Source of the DNA: a virus
Direction: 5' to 3' (one strand)
Virus record (IMG/VR): IMGVR_UViG_3300028837_003261
Coordinates: 1-21,201 of that record
DNA length: 21,201 bases
The notes beneath the pieces were generated by a model. The model ran no database searches. It was not told where the DNA came from and worked only from the letters and a program-made list of their open reading frames with translations. The position numbers were made by a program, and so were the translations under genes. This document shows positions 1-5,571 of the stretch, one piece after another. Each line of letters starts with the position of its first letter. The stretch's first letter is position 1.

Positions 1-1
1 C

Positions 2-406
2 ATCGCCCGCAACCGCCGGGCCCTGATCGACCGCGAGGAGGCGATCTGGCTGGCCGCCGAGCGGGCGCGGGCGGTGATGGAGGCCGCCACGGCCGCGGGC
101 GTCGCCGACGTCCTGGCCGGCGGCACGGCCCTGGCCGCACAGGTCCTGTTCGAGGCATTGAGCGAGCTGCCGGCGGCGGCCCTGCGCGACCTGACGGGCG
201 GGCAGATCATCCAGATGATCGACGTGCTCGGGCGGCTGCGGAAGACGGCCGCCGAGACGGATCTGATCGGGGCGCGGGTGGCGGAGATGCAGCGCCGATT
301 CGACGAGCAGATGAAGGCGGCGACCGCCCCGGCCGCCGACGGCCGCGGACTCACCCCCGAGCAGATCGCCGAGATCCGCCGGGCGGTCTTCGGAGACGCG
401 GCGTGA
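2..406 (+). CDS. Terminase small subunit-like protein (DUF3486 / Mu gp27-like), 5' partial
   Basis: The frame is open from the left edge of the window, so the N-terminus lies outside; an internal ATG at 74 is possible but the frame before it (IARNRRALIDREEAIWLAAERA) reads as protein. The visible 134 residues are almost wholly helical and Ala/Arg rich, and end in LTPEQIAEIRRAVFG, a tail resembling the C-terminus of Mu gp27-type (DUF3486) proteins. These act as terminase small subunits that recognise phage DNA for packaging. The position directly before a gp28-like TerL supports the role. The HTH expected at the N-terminus is not in view, so family assignment rests on the C-terminal resemblance and gene order. 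Confidence 0.55.
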   Translation: MARNRRALIDREEAIWLAAERARAVMEAATAAGVADVLAGGTALAAQVLFEALSELPAAALRDLTGGQIIQMIDVLGRLRKTAAETDLIGARVAEMQRRFDEQMKAATAPAADGRGLTPEQIAEIRRAVFGDAA

Positions 407-412
407 AAGACC

Positions 413-440
413 GCCACAGAGGCACAGAGGACACAGAGAG
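413..440 (+). repeat. Family A single arm (A1)
   Basis: GCCACAGAGGCACAGAGG followed by ACACAGAG matches the left arm of the full family A hairpins at 6483, 7981, 11645 and 21064, but no right arm follows. It begins seven bases after the stop of the upstream gene. Confidence 0.8.
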
Positions 441-452
441 ATTGCGATATTT

Positions 453-480
453 GTTTAACCGCGCCCCGTAGGGAAGCGCG
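453..480 (+). repeat. Family B single arm (B1)
   Basis: GTTTAACCGCGCCCCGTAGG and a following GGAAGCGCG match the left half of the full family B hairpins at 9338, 12235, 13167 and 15132. The right half is missing. It lies 13 bases after the A1 half-element, so two different half-elements are joined in one junction. Confidence 0.75.
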
Positions 481-500
481 TATTCGTGTCAGGATGGATG

Positions 501-516
501 TGACGTGACGTGACGT
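501..516 (+). repeat. TGACG short tandem repeat upstream of TerL
   Basis: TGACG is repeated three times in a row and followed by T, giving TGACGTGACGTGACGT just before the TerL ATG at 520. No good Shine-Dalgarno sequence sits at the usual distance, so the repeat occupies the place where one would be expected. Confidence 0.6.
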
Positions 517-519
517 AAC

Positions 520-1923
520 ATGACCACCGCCACCGAACAATCCGTCATCCGCCTGTACCCATACCAGCAGCGATTCTTTGCCGACCCGGCGCGGGTGCTG
601 GTCGCCTGCTGGTGCCGCCAGTCCGGCAAGGATTTCACGAGCGCCGCTCTGGCCGTCGATCACGCCCTGCGGACGGGCCAGGACTGGTATATCGTCAGCT
701 TGACCCAGCGCCAGGCCGACGCGACGTTCGCCAAGTGCGTGAAGGTCTCGGACGTTTTCAAGCGGGCGTTGGAAATCACCGGCGGGATCGGCCAGGCGAG
801 CGCCGAGTACAGCGAGTACGATCGCTGGATCGACCACTGGTTTTCGCGCCGCTCCCACACCCTGACACTGCCCGGCGGCGGGTCGGTGACCGCCCTGCCC
901 GGCCGCGACCCCGACACACTGGCCGGCCTGACCGGCAACATCATATTCACCGAGTTCGGCCTGTTTCCCGGCGGCGGTTACGATCACTGGCGGGTCGTGT
1001 TTCCCCTCGCCACGCGCGGATTCCGCGTGGTGGTCATCAGCACGCCCCGCGGCAAGAACACGAAATTTTTCGAACTCGTAAGCGCCCCCGAAACCTACAG
1101 CGTCCACCGCGTGGACATCCACCAGGCCGTCGCCGAGGGGATGCCCCTGACGGGCGAGGGGGGCCGGCCGATCACGATCGAGGATCTGCGGCGGGTGTAC
1201 GGCGACGAGGTTGGGTGGCGGCGCGAGTACGAGCTGGAATTTTCCGGCGACCTGGAGGCCCTGGTCAAGTGGGGCCAGCTCGTCGCCGCCGGCGAGTTGG
1301 GCGCCGGCCGGCCCTTCGACCTGCTGCGGATCGAGGCCGGGGCGGGCTGGCGGGCCGGGGCGGCCGCCGCCGGCCTGGCCGACGGCGGGCGGCCGGAGAT
1401 GGGCTGGGACGTCGCCCGCCGGGGCCATCTGAGCGTCCTGTGGATCAACACCGCCGATCCGGCGGGCCTCAAGCGGCTCCGCCGGCTGGTGGTGATGCAC
1501 GATACCGAGTTCGCGTTGCAGCGGACGATCATCGGCGAGGCCATGGACGCCCGCCGCGACGGCGTCGGCATGGGCGATTCGACCGGGTTGGGCATGGACT
1601 CCAACGAGACACTGGCGGCCCGCTATCCCGGCCGCTGGGAGGGGCTGGACTTTTCCGGCAAATCGAAACGCGAGCTCGGCTCGCTGCTGATGACGACCTA
1701 CGACGACGCGGGCCAGGCCATCCCGCCGACGGGCGGGCCGGCGAAGTTCGTGGCCACGGACGTGTACGCCCTCCAGCGGGAGGGCGAGGGGGCGAACCTG
1801 AAGTTGGCCGAGACCGGTAACCCACTCGACGACCGCAGCCACTGCGACATCGCATGGGCCTGCGCCCTGGCCCTGCGGGCCGGGCAGATCCGGCCGGCCC
1901 AGCCGTATATCAGTGTTGCCTGA
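520..1923 (+). CDS. terL: Terminase large subunit (Mu gp28-like TerL)
   Basis: 467 aa packaging motor. The ATPase half shows a Walker A-type CRQSGKD (residues 32-38), a Walker B-like hydrophobic strand ending NIIFTEF (140-146), and a coupling motif VVVISTPRGK (170-179). The nuclease half has RNase H-like acidic positions: D297 in MGWDVARRG, D353 in GMGDSTGLG and D443 in SHCDIAWACALA. TerL uses ATP to drive DNA into the prohead and cuts the concatemer. The GKD in place of GKS/T is slightly unusual. The ATG at 520 is chosen because ATGs at 494 and 498 run straight into stops. The N-terminus MTTATEQ resembles peptides encoded by family A repeats elsewhere in the window. The assignment is secure from motifs and order. 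Confidence 0.9.
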   Translation: MTTATEQSVIRLYPYQQRFFADPARVLVACWCRQSGKDFTSAALAVDHALRTGQDWYIVSLTQRQADATFAKCVKVSDVFKRALEITGGIGQASAEYSEYDRWIDHWFSRRSHTLTLPGGGSVTALPGRDPDTLAGLTGNIIFTEFGLFPGGGYDHWRVVFPLATRGFRVVVISTPRGKNTKFFELVSAPETYSVHRVDIHQAVAEGMPLTGEGGRPITIEDLRRVYGDEVGWRREYELEFSGDLEALVKWGQLVAAGELGAGRPFDLLRIEAGAGWRAGAAAAGLADGGRPEMGWDVARRGHLSVLWINTADPAGLKRLRRLVVMHDTEFALQRTIIGEAMDARRDGVGMGDSTGLGMDSNETLAARYPGRWEGLDFSGKSKRELGSLLMTTYDDAGQAIPPTGGPAKFVATDVYALQREGEGANLKLAETGNPLDDRSHCDIAWACALALRAGQIRPAQPYISVA

Positions 1924-1935
1924 TGCGAGAAGAAA

Positions 1936-1961
1936 CCGCCCCGGCGATGAGGCCGGGGCGG
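1936..1961 (-). terminator. Intrinsic terminator of the minus-strand cassette
   Basis: Perfect 10-bp stem (CCGCCCCGGC with GCCGGGGCGG) and a 6-nt loop, read on the minus strand. It is followed there by TTTCTTCT, a usable U-tract, and lies about 35 nt beyond the stop codon at 1997. On the plus strand no T-run follows, so it mainly serves the minus-strand operon while also separating it from TerL. Confidence 0.75.
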
Positions 1962-1996
1962 CTAAAAAGATCTTTGACAAGTGTTGACGCCGATTT

Positions 1997-2356
1997 TCAG
2001 TACGGCTCAGTCGGTTCGGAACTCCGCCAGGCATCGGCCGCCGCGCGAATGGCGGCTAATCGCCGAGTGAGGTCCGCCGGCTCATCCTCGCGATCGTCGG
2101 CAGCGTCCTGGATTTCCTCCGTCAATTGCCGAACGGCCTCCTCGCGTGCGAGCTCCGTGCGGCGGTCGTAGGGGCAGCTCGTGCGGGCGTCGCCCGCTCC
2201 GCTCCCGTAGGTCCAGGCGGCGGGGTAATTCGTTTCGTTCAGCCGCGGATAAAACGATGTGCTCGCTCGCTGCTCGATGCAGCGGCGGCGGGTTGCTGCC
2301 CGCAACTGAGGCAACGTGCATCCGAGGACATCGAGTTCGGTGGTCTGGGTGGTCAT
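1997..2356 (-). CDS. Unknown 119-aa protein, last gene of XRE cassette
   Basis: The start at 2356 is preferred over an upstream one because AGGAG lies eight bases before the ATG and its ATG overlaps the stop of the XRE gene by ATGA, implying translational coupling. The protein has a Tyr/Asn-rich middle (SFYPRLNETNYPAAWTYG) and an acidic, helical C-terminal half with many Arg/Glu/Asp. I recognise no domain. Encoded with a regulator and a short upstream gene, it could be the effector or a partner of the XRE protein, as in toxin-antitoxin or lysogeny modules, but there is no direct sign of either. Confidence 0.7.
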   Translation of the reverse strand: MTTQTTELDVLGCTLPQLRAATRRRCIEQRASTSFYPRLNETNYPAAWTYGSGAGDARTSCPYDRRTELAREEAVRQLTEEIQDAADDREDEPADLTRRLAAIRAAADAWRSSEPTEPY

Positions 2357-2562
2357 CGTTTGCGTCTCCTGGATTTGTCGCGCCCGGCCATGGCCAGCAG
2401 CGCGAGCCTGATGGTGTCCGGCGAGCGGGGGGTACGCTCCCCCCGCTCCCACCGGGCGATGGTGTTTGCCGACACGCCCAGGGCGGCGGCGAGCCGCGCC
2501 TGGGTCCAGCCTGTGCGGCGGCGGAACCCGACGATCTCCGCCGCGAAAGTCGCGGCAGTCAT
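2353..2562 (-). CDS. XRE/Cro-CI family HTH regulator
   Basis: 69 aa, essentially one helix-turn-helix domain: GWTQARLAAALGVSANTIAR and then WERGERTPRSP (about residues 18-49) is the classical Cro/CI-type HTH with the conserved W-E-x-G motif. The C-terminus is a basic tail (KSRRRKR). Both ends overlap neighbours by ATGA (2559-2562 and 2353-2356), so it is the middle gene of a coupled operon. It probably binds the palindrome at 2888-2902 and autoregulates the promoter of the cassette. It has no ligand or oligomerisation domain, so it may act as an antitoxin-like or Cro-like small repressor. Confidence 0.85.
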   Translation of the reverse strand: MTAATFAAEIVGFRRRTGWTQARLAAALGVSANTIARWERGERTPRSPDTIRLALLAMAGRDKSRRRKR

Positions 2563-2831
2563 AGCGCCGCGACCGCCCGGGCGATGCCGAAATCCGCGAT
2601 GATGAGATCGCGACGCGGCTCGCCCTTATACCTCTGCGTCTCCGTCAAAAGGACGACGCGAGTGCCGTTCGGCATTTGGTGGTCCTCGCGGCACTTGATG
2701 GTTCGGCAGGCGGCCATAAAATCATCGACGGTCTCGTGCGTGACGGCGACTCCGCGCGGGGTGAATCCATAGCCGAGCTCCTCGTCGCACCAGTCTCGAA
2801 ACTGCTGGATCTGCTCGTCGGTCAGCGACAT
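2559..2831 (-). CDS. Unknown 90-aa protein, first gene of XRE cassette
   Basis: The start MSLTDEQIQQF at 2831 is chosen because AAAAGGAGAC lies just upstream; a longer form from 2876 would read through that ribosome binding site. The protein is acidic at the N-terminus (DEQIQQFRDWCDEELGYGF), with a strand-like middle (NGTRVVLLTETQRY) and DLIIADFGIARA near the end. I recognise no family. It is the promoter-proximal gene, and its stop overlaps the XRE start by ATGA. This placement is the usual one for a toxin or small effector ahead of an HTH antitoxin, which is only a guess from arrangement. Confidence 0.75.
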   Translation of the reverse strand: MSLTDEQIQQFRDWCDEELGYGFTPRGVAVTHETVDDFMAACRTIKCREDHQMPNGTRVVLLTETQRYKGEPRRDLIIADFGIARAVAAL

Positions 2832-2885
2832 TGCCGTCTCCTTTTGATTGCCAAGGTTTTTGCTTGTCGTTCTCATTCCGCCCCT

Positions 2886-2913
2886 ATTATACCAGTGGTA
2901 TAGTCGGCGTCAA
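2886..2913 (-). promoter_or_regulatory. Sigma70-type promoter of the minus-strand cassette
   Basis: On the minus strand, -35 TTGACG (2913-2908) and a consensus -10 TATAAT (2891-2886) are separated by 16 bp. An A/T-rich patch at 2918-2936 lies just upstream of the -35, possibly an UP element, in an otherwise very GC-rich region. It points into the gene starting at 2831. Confidence 0.75.
2888..2902. promoter_or_regulatory. Palindromic operator (probable XRE binding site)
   Basis: TATACCAGTGGTATA is a perfect palindrome of 7-bp arms around one central base. It overlaps the -10 and spacer of the cassette promoter, so bound repressor would block RNA polymerase. The size and symmetry suit a dimer of the small XRE protein encoded at 2353-2562. 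Confidence 0.7.
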
Positions 2914-2941
2914 CCCGGAAAATGAAAAAATATTCATCCCC

Positions 2942-2965
2942 GCGGCGGGCCGGAAGGCCCGCCGC
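2942..2965 (+). other. GGAA-tetraloop hairpin in the portal leader
   Basis: GCGGCGGGCC, loop GGAA, then GGCCCGCCGC gives a perfect 10-bp stem that ends 11 bases before the portal ATG, immediately ahead of the AGGAC ribosome binding site. There is no T-run for termination. It may stabilise the transcript or separate the portal mRNA from antisense reading of the XRE cassette. Confidence 0.55.
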
Positions 2966-2976
2966 ACAGGACAGTT

Positions 2977-5571
2977 ATGGGTTTGTTCCGCACATTTCGA
3001 GAAATTTTCTCCCGGGCCCTTGACACGGCGGGGGCGGCGACGCCGCCCGGCCCCGATGCTATCGGGGCCCCCGGCGGAGCCGGGTCCGCCGAGTCAAGGG
3101 TCGAGGCGATGGCCACGGCCGCGATGGCCCTCAGTCCGGCGGCGAAGCTCACGCTCAGCCAGTACGCCCAGATGTTCATTCGCGGCGCCGACGTCTCCGG
3201 CGCCGGCGGGTCCGGCCTCGGCGGGCCTGACCGGCCGTATCAGCAGAGCCTGTGGTTCAATCGCTGCGTCTCCGTCAAGGCGGGCAATCTCGCCCGCGTG
3301 CCCCTGCGCGTGAGCGTCGCCGAGGCGGCCGCGACGAGGGCGCTGTGGGGCCTCAAGCACGTCCGGGCGGGCCGGATTAACGCCCGCTCGATCTGCCGCT
3401 ACAAGGGGCTCGACGCGGCGCCGAAGGCCCGCGAGGGCGAGATCCTCGAATCCGGCGAACTCGTCGATTTCGTCGCCCGCCCCAACCCCGAGCAGCGGTG
3501 GAACGATTTTATTCGGGCCACCGCCATTAACCTCGACGTCCACGGCCGCGTCCACTGGCTGTTCGACGAGATGGCGGGCCGGCGGCCCATCACCATGTAC
3601 GTCATCCCCGGCGCCAAAAGCTCGCCGATAGTCAGCAAGGCCGGCCGCGTCGAGCGGCTCGCCGGCTGGAAGTTCCGCGCCCCCCAGGGCGGCGAGTACC
3701 CCGTCGCCCTCGATGAGTGTATCACGTTCCAAATATACGACCCCTACGACCCCCACGGGGCGCTGTCGCCGCGGGTGCCGGGCAACCTGGCCATCATCTC
3801 GGACTACAACGCCTCGATGTACAACGCGGCGATGTTCGCCAACTCCTGCGAGCCCGGCACGGTCCTGTCCACGGACGTCCCCTACAATCCCGAACTCGAC
3901 GCCCAGATGAAAACCACCTGGGCCCAGCGGCATCAGGGCCCGCTCAACGCCCGGCGGCTGGCCATACTCTGGGGCGGCCTCAAGCACGACAGTGTCGCCC
4001 AGACGCTCCAGGAGATGGTGTTCGCCGAGGGCAAGCAACTCTCGCGCGAGGAGATCTGCGCGATCTGCGACGTGCCGGCCTCCGTGGCCGGGTTCCTCGC
4101 CACGCCGGGGCGGAGTGAGGCGTTCGTCCAGGAGGAATTGAAACGGTTTTGGCAGGACACCATCGGCCCCATGCTGGACGGGTTCGCCGACGCGGTCGAT
4201 AACGAGATCTGCCCGCGATTCGACATCCGCCTGGAGGCGTGGTTCGACCTGGAGTCGGTGCCGGTTTTCCAGGACCTGCGGCGGTCGCAGATATCGACTG
4301 TCAAGGATATGTGGGCCATGGGCGTCCCCCTGGCCGACCTGGACGATTGGTGCGATCTGGGGCTGCCGGAGCGGACCTGGCACCAGCGGGGCTTCCTGCC
4401 GATCTCGATCCAGACCGCCGAGGAGGCGGTCGAGGGGCAAGTTCTGCCGCCTCTCGCTGAAGGCGAGGAGGCGGCACACGCGCAGTTAACTGCGCGTGCC
4501 GGCACGCGCGATTCATCGCGCGTGAGCGGCGACCTTGACGAGTCCCTCGTCAAGGCCGCCGCGGAGCGAGTGTGGCGAGCCTGGGAGAAATCCTGGGCCC
4601 CGCTGGCCAAGCGCCAGGCGGCCATGTACGCGGCGCGGGGCGCGGCCCAGTGCCGGCTCGTCCGCAAGCTGCTTGCGGACGAGCCCCATGCGCACTTAAG
4701 TGCGCATGCCGGCACGCGCGATTCATCGCGCGTGGATGTCCGCGGGGCGAAGGCGCCCGCGGACATCGTCGCGAGGATCCTTGTCGAGGTATTCGACGAC
4801 GCGAGCGAGCTCGGCAAATTCAGGGGCCGCCTGGAGAAATTCCAGGGCGAGGCCAGCAAGCTCGGCGTCGAGCAGACCATCCACGAGGCGGCGCTGCCGG
4901 CCGAGGCCGCCCAGACCGCCCGCGTAGTCATGCAGGCCGACCCGGCCATCGCGGCGGCCATACGATCGGACGCGCTGCGGTTCTCGACGGTGGTCGATGG
5001 CGCCACGCGGGGCCAGCTCCGCCGCACCCTCATCGAGGGCATGGACGCCGGCGAGACCGCCCGCGAATTGACCGACCGCGTCCAGGCCGTCTCCGGCCAG
5101 GCCCGGGGCCGGGCCCTGACCACCGCCCGCAACTCTGTGGGCCAGGCCATGAGCCGCGCCCGGCATCGGACCCGCCAGGCGGCGGGCGTGTTCACCCACG
5201 AGATCTGGATCCATTCCCGCGGGCCCGGCGAGCGCCGGCCCGCCCACGTGGCCGCCGAGGCCGAGTACGCCGCCCACCCCAAACCCCTGGGCCAGCGCTG
5301 GGTGATCAACGGCGCCGAACTCGATCACCCCCGCGACCCCGCCGGCCCGCCGGCCGAGATCGTGAACTGTCAGTGCCTGGCCGTCGGCCGCAGGATGCGG
5401 CCGGCGGCCCATGCGTCCCGAGACATCGGGACGCATGCCGGCACGCTCGATTCATCGAGCGTGGTCCTGGAGGACCTCCAGAACATCCTCGCTCGCGGCT
5501 TCGCGGCATACAGCCCAACCGCGGAGGGCGCGGAGAACGCAGAGAACAGAAATGGCCAAGAAACAGATTAA
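2977..5571 (+). CDS. Phage portal protein (HK97 family) fused to Mu F-like minor head domain
   Basis: 864 aa. Residues ~70-490 are an HK97-type portal, with FNRCVSVKAGNLARVPLRV, VARPNPEQRWNDFI, the helix FVQEELKRFWQDTIGPMLD, and SQISTVKDMWAMGVPLADLD near the end. Residues ~635-805 resemble a Mu protein F / SPP1 gp7 head-morphogenesis domain, ending in the family's signature EIVNCQCLA (794-802). The portal is the dodecameric vertex through which DNA enters; Mu F-like proteins are minor head components needed for assembly or ejection. Separate genes encode these in many phages; here they are one chain. The N-terminus (residues 14-42), the linker (about 490-597) and the C-terminus (812-829) carry translated palindromic repeats. 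The stop overlaps the protease start by 20 bases. AGGAC precedes the ATG. Confidence 0.88.
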   Translation: MGLFRTFREIFSRALDTAGAATPPGPDAIGAPGGAGSAESRVEAMATAAMALSPAAKLTLSQYAQMFIRGADVSGAGGSGLGGPDRPYQQSLWFNRCVSVKAGNLARVPLRVSVAEAAATRALWGLKHVRAGRINARSICRYKGLDAAPKAREGEILESGELVDFVARPNPEQRWNDFIRATAINLDVHGRVHWLFDEMAGRRPITMYVIPGAKSSPIVSKAGRVERLAGWKFRAPQGGEYPVALDECITFQIYDPYDPHGALSPRVPGNLAIISDYNASMYNAAMFANSCEPGTVLSTDVPYNPELDAQMKTTWAQRHQGPLNARRLAILWGGLKHDSVAQTLQEMVFAEGKQLSREEICAICDVPASVAGFLATPGRSEAFVQEELKRFWQDTIGPMLDGFADAVDNEICPRFDIRLEAWFDLESVPVFQDLRRSQISTVKDMWAMGVPLADLDDWCDLGLPERTWHQRGFLPISIQTAEEAVEGQVLPPLAEGEEAAHAQLTARAGTRDSSRVSGDLDESLVKAAAERVWRAWEKSWAPLAKRQAAMYAARGAAQCRLVRKLLADEPHAHLSAHAGTRDSSRVDVRGAKAPADIVARILVEVFDDASELGKFRGRLEKFQGEASKLGVEQTIHEAALPAEAAQTARVVMQADPAIAAAIRSDALRFSTVVDGATRGQLRRTLIEGMDAGETARELTDRVQAVSGQARGRALTTARNSVGQAMSRARHRTRQAAGVFTHEIWIHSRGPGERRPAHVAAEAEYAAHPKPLGQRWVINGAELDHPRDPAGPPAEIVNCQCLAVGRRMRPAAHASRDIGTHAGTLDSSSVVLEDLQNILARGFAAYSPTAEGAENAENRNGQETD
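3017..3100 (+). repeat. Family D cloverleaf-like element inside portal (D1)
   Basis: An outer stem of CCCTTGAC + CGGCGG pairs with CCGCCG + GTCAAGGG around an A-A mismatch. It encloses three hairpins: GGGCGGC/GCCGCCC (loop GAC), GGCCCCGAT/ATCGGGGCC (loop GCT) and CCCGGC/GCCGGG (loop GGA). At 84 nt it is 28 codons, read as portal residues 14-42, between the short N-terminal helix and the portal core. The second copy is at 5946-6025. Confidence 0.85.
4445..4476 (+). repeat. Hairpin flanking C1 (left), in portal linker
   Basis: TGCCGCCTC pairs with GAGGCGGCA, and inner TCGC with GCGA, leaving a 5-nt loop and one bulged G. It directly abuts the C1 element at 4477. Confidence 0.6.
4477..4524 (+). 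repeat. Family C double palindrome inside portal (C1)
   Basis: Two 22-nt palindromes separated by CCGG: CACGCGC/GCGCGTG around AGTTAACT, then CACGCGC/GCGCGTG around GATTCATC. At 48 nt it equals 16 codons and is read in frame as HAQLTARAGTRDSSRV. It lies after the portal domain, in the linker to the Mu F-like domain. Confidence 0.88.
4526..4562 (+). repeat. Hairpin flanking C1 (right), in portal linker
   Basis: A stem of GCGGCG, an A-C mismatch and CCTTGACGAG pairs with CTCGTCAAGG and CGCCGC around the loop TCC. It starts one base after C1. With the hairpin at 4445 it makes a hairpin-C-hairpin composite. Confidence 0.65.
4655..4685 (+). repeat. Near-perfect hairpin flanking C2 (left)
   Basis: GGCTCGTCCGCAAGC and GCTTGCGGACGAGCC are exact reverse complements around a single central T, a 15-bp inverted repeat within coding sequence. 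C2 begins one base later. Confidence 0.8.
4687..4734 (+). repeat. Family C double palindrome inside portal (C2)
   Basis: CATGCGC/GCGCATG around ACTTAAGT, then CCGG, then CACGCGC/GCGCGTG around GATTCATC. The 48 nt are read in frame (HAHLSAHAGTRDSSRV). Compared with C1, the first palindrome changes both arms together (CAC/GTG to CAT/ATG) and its centre (AGTTAACT to ACTTAAGT) while keeping perfect pairing. Confidence 0.88.
4735..4767 (+). repeat. Hairpin flanking C2 (right)
   Basis: GATGTCCGCGGG pairs with CCCGCGGACATC (12 bp) around a short GCGAAGGCG loop. It directly follows C2, so 4655-4767 is an unbroken run of four palindromes, all translated within the portal linker. Confidence 0.8.
5385..5403 (+). 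repeat. Hairpin preceding C3
   Basis: CGGCCGC pairs with GCGGCCG around AGGAT. It lies just after the EIVNCQC signature of the Mu F-like domain and six bases before C3. Confidence 0.5.
5410..5463 (+). repeat. Family C double palindrome at the portal C-terminus (C3)
   Basis: A 28-nt palindrome (CATGCGTCCCGA/TCGGGACGCATG, loop GACA), then CCGG, then CACGCTCGA/TCGAGCGTG around TTCA. The 54 nt are read in frame as residues 812-829 (includes HAGTLDSSSV). Arms differ from C1 and C2 but remain complementary. A small hairpin, CTGGAG/CTCCAG, follows at 5467-5481. Confidence 0.85.
5517..5546 (+). repeat. Family E single arm at the portal/protease overlap
   Basis: AACCGCGGAGGGCGCGGAGA plus ACGCAGAGAA is a CAGAG-unit arm like those flanking the gene at 17237. 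It encodes the portal C-terminus (TAEGAENAEN) and also supplies the purine-rich leader for the protease ATG at 5552. Confidence 0.55.

Noticed and set aside
3017-3100. The D1 fold considered as a tRNA gene
   Set aside because: It has a cloverleaf-like shape, but lacks the T-loop consensus, an anticodon loop of seven bases and other tRNA signatures, and lies within a coding frame.
3094-4479. A 461-codon open frame on the minus strand inside the portal gene
   Set aside because: It is the mirror of strong portal coding sequence in a GC-rich genome, has Arg/Gly/Ala/Val-biased composition, no ribosome binding site and no family motif.
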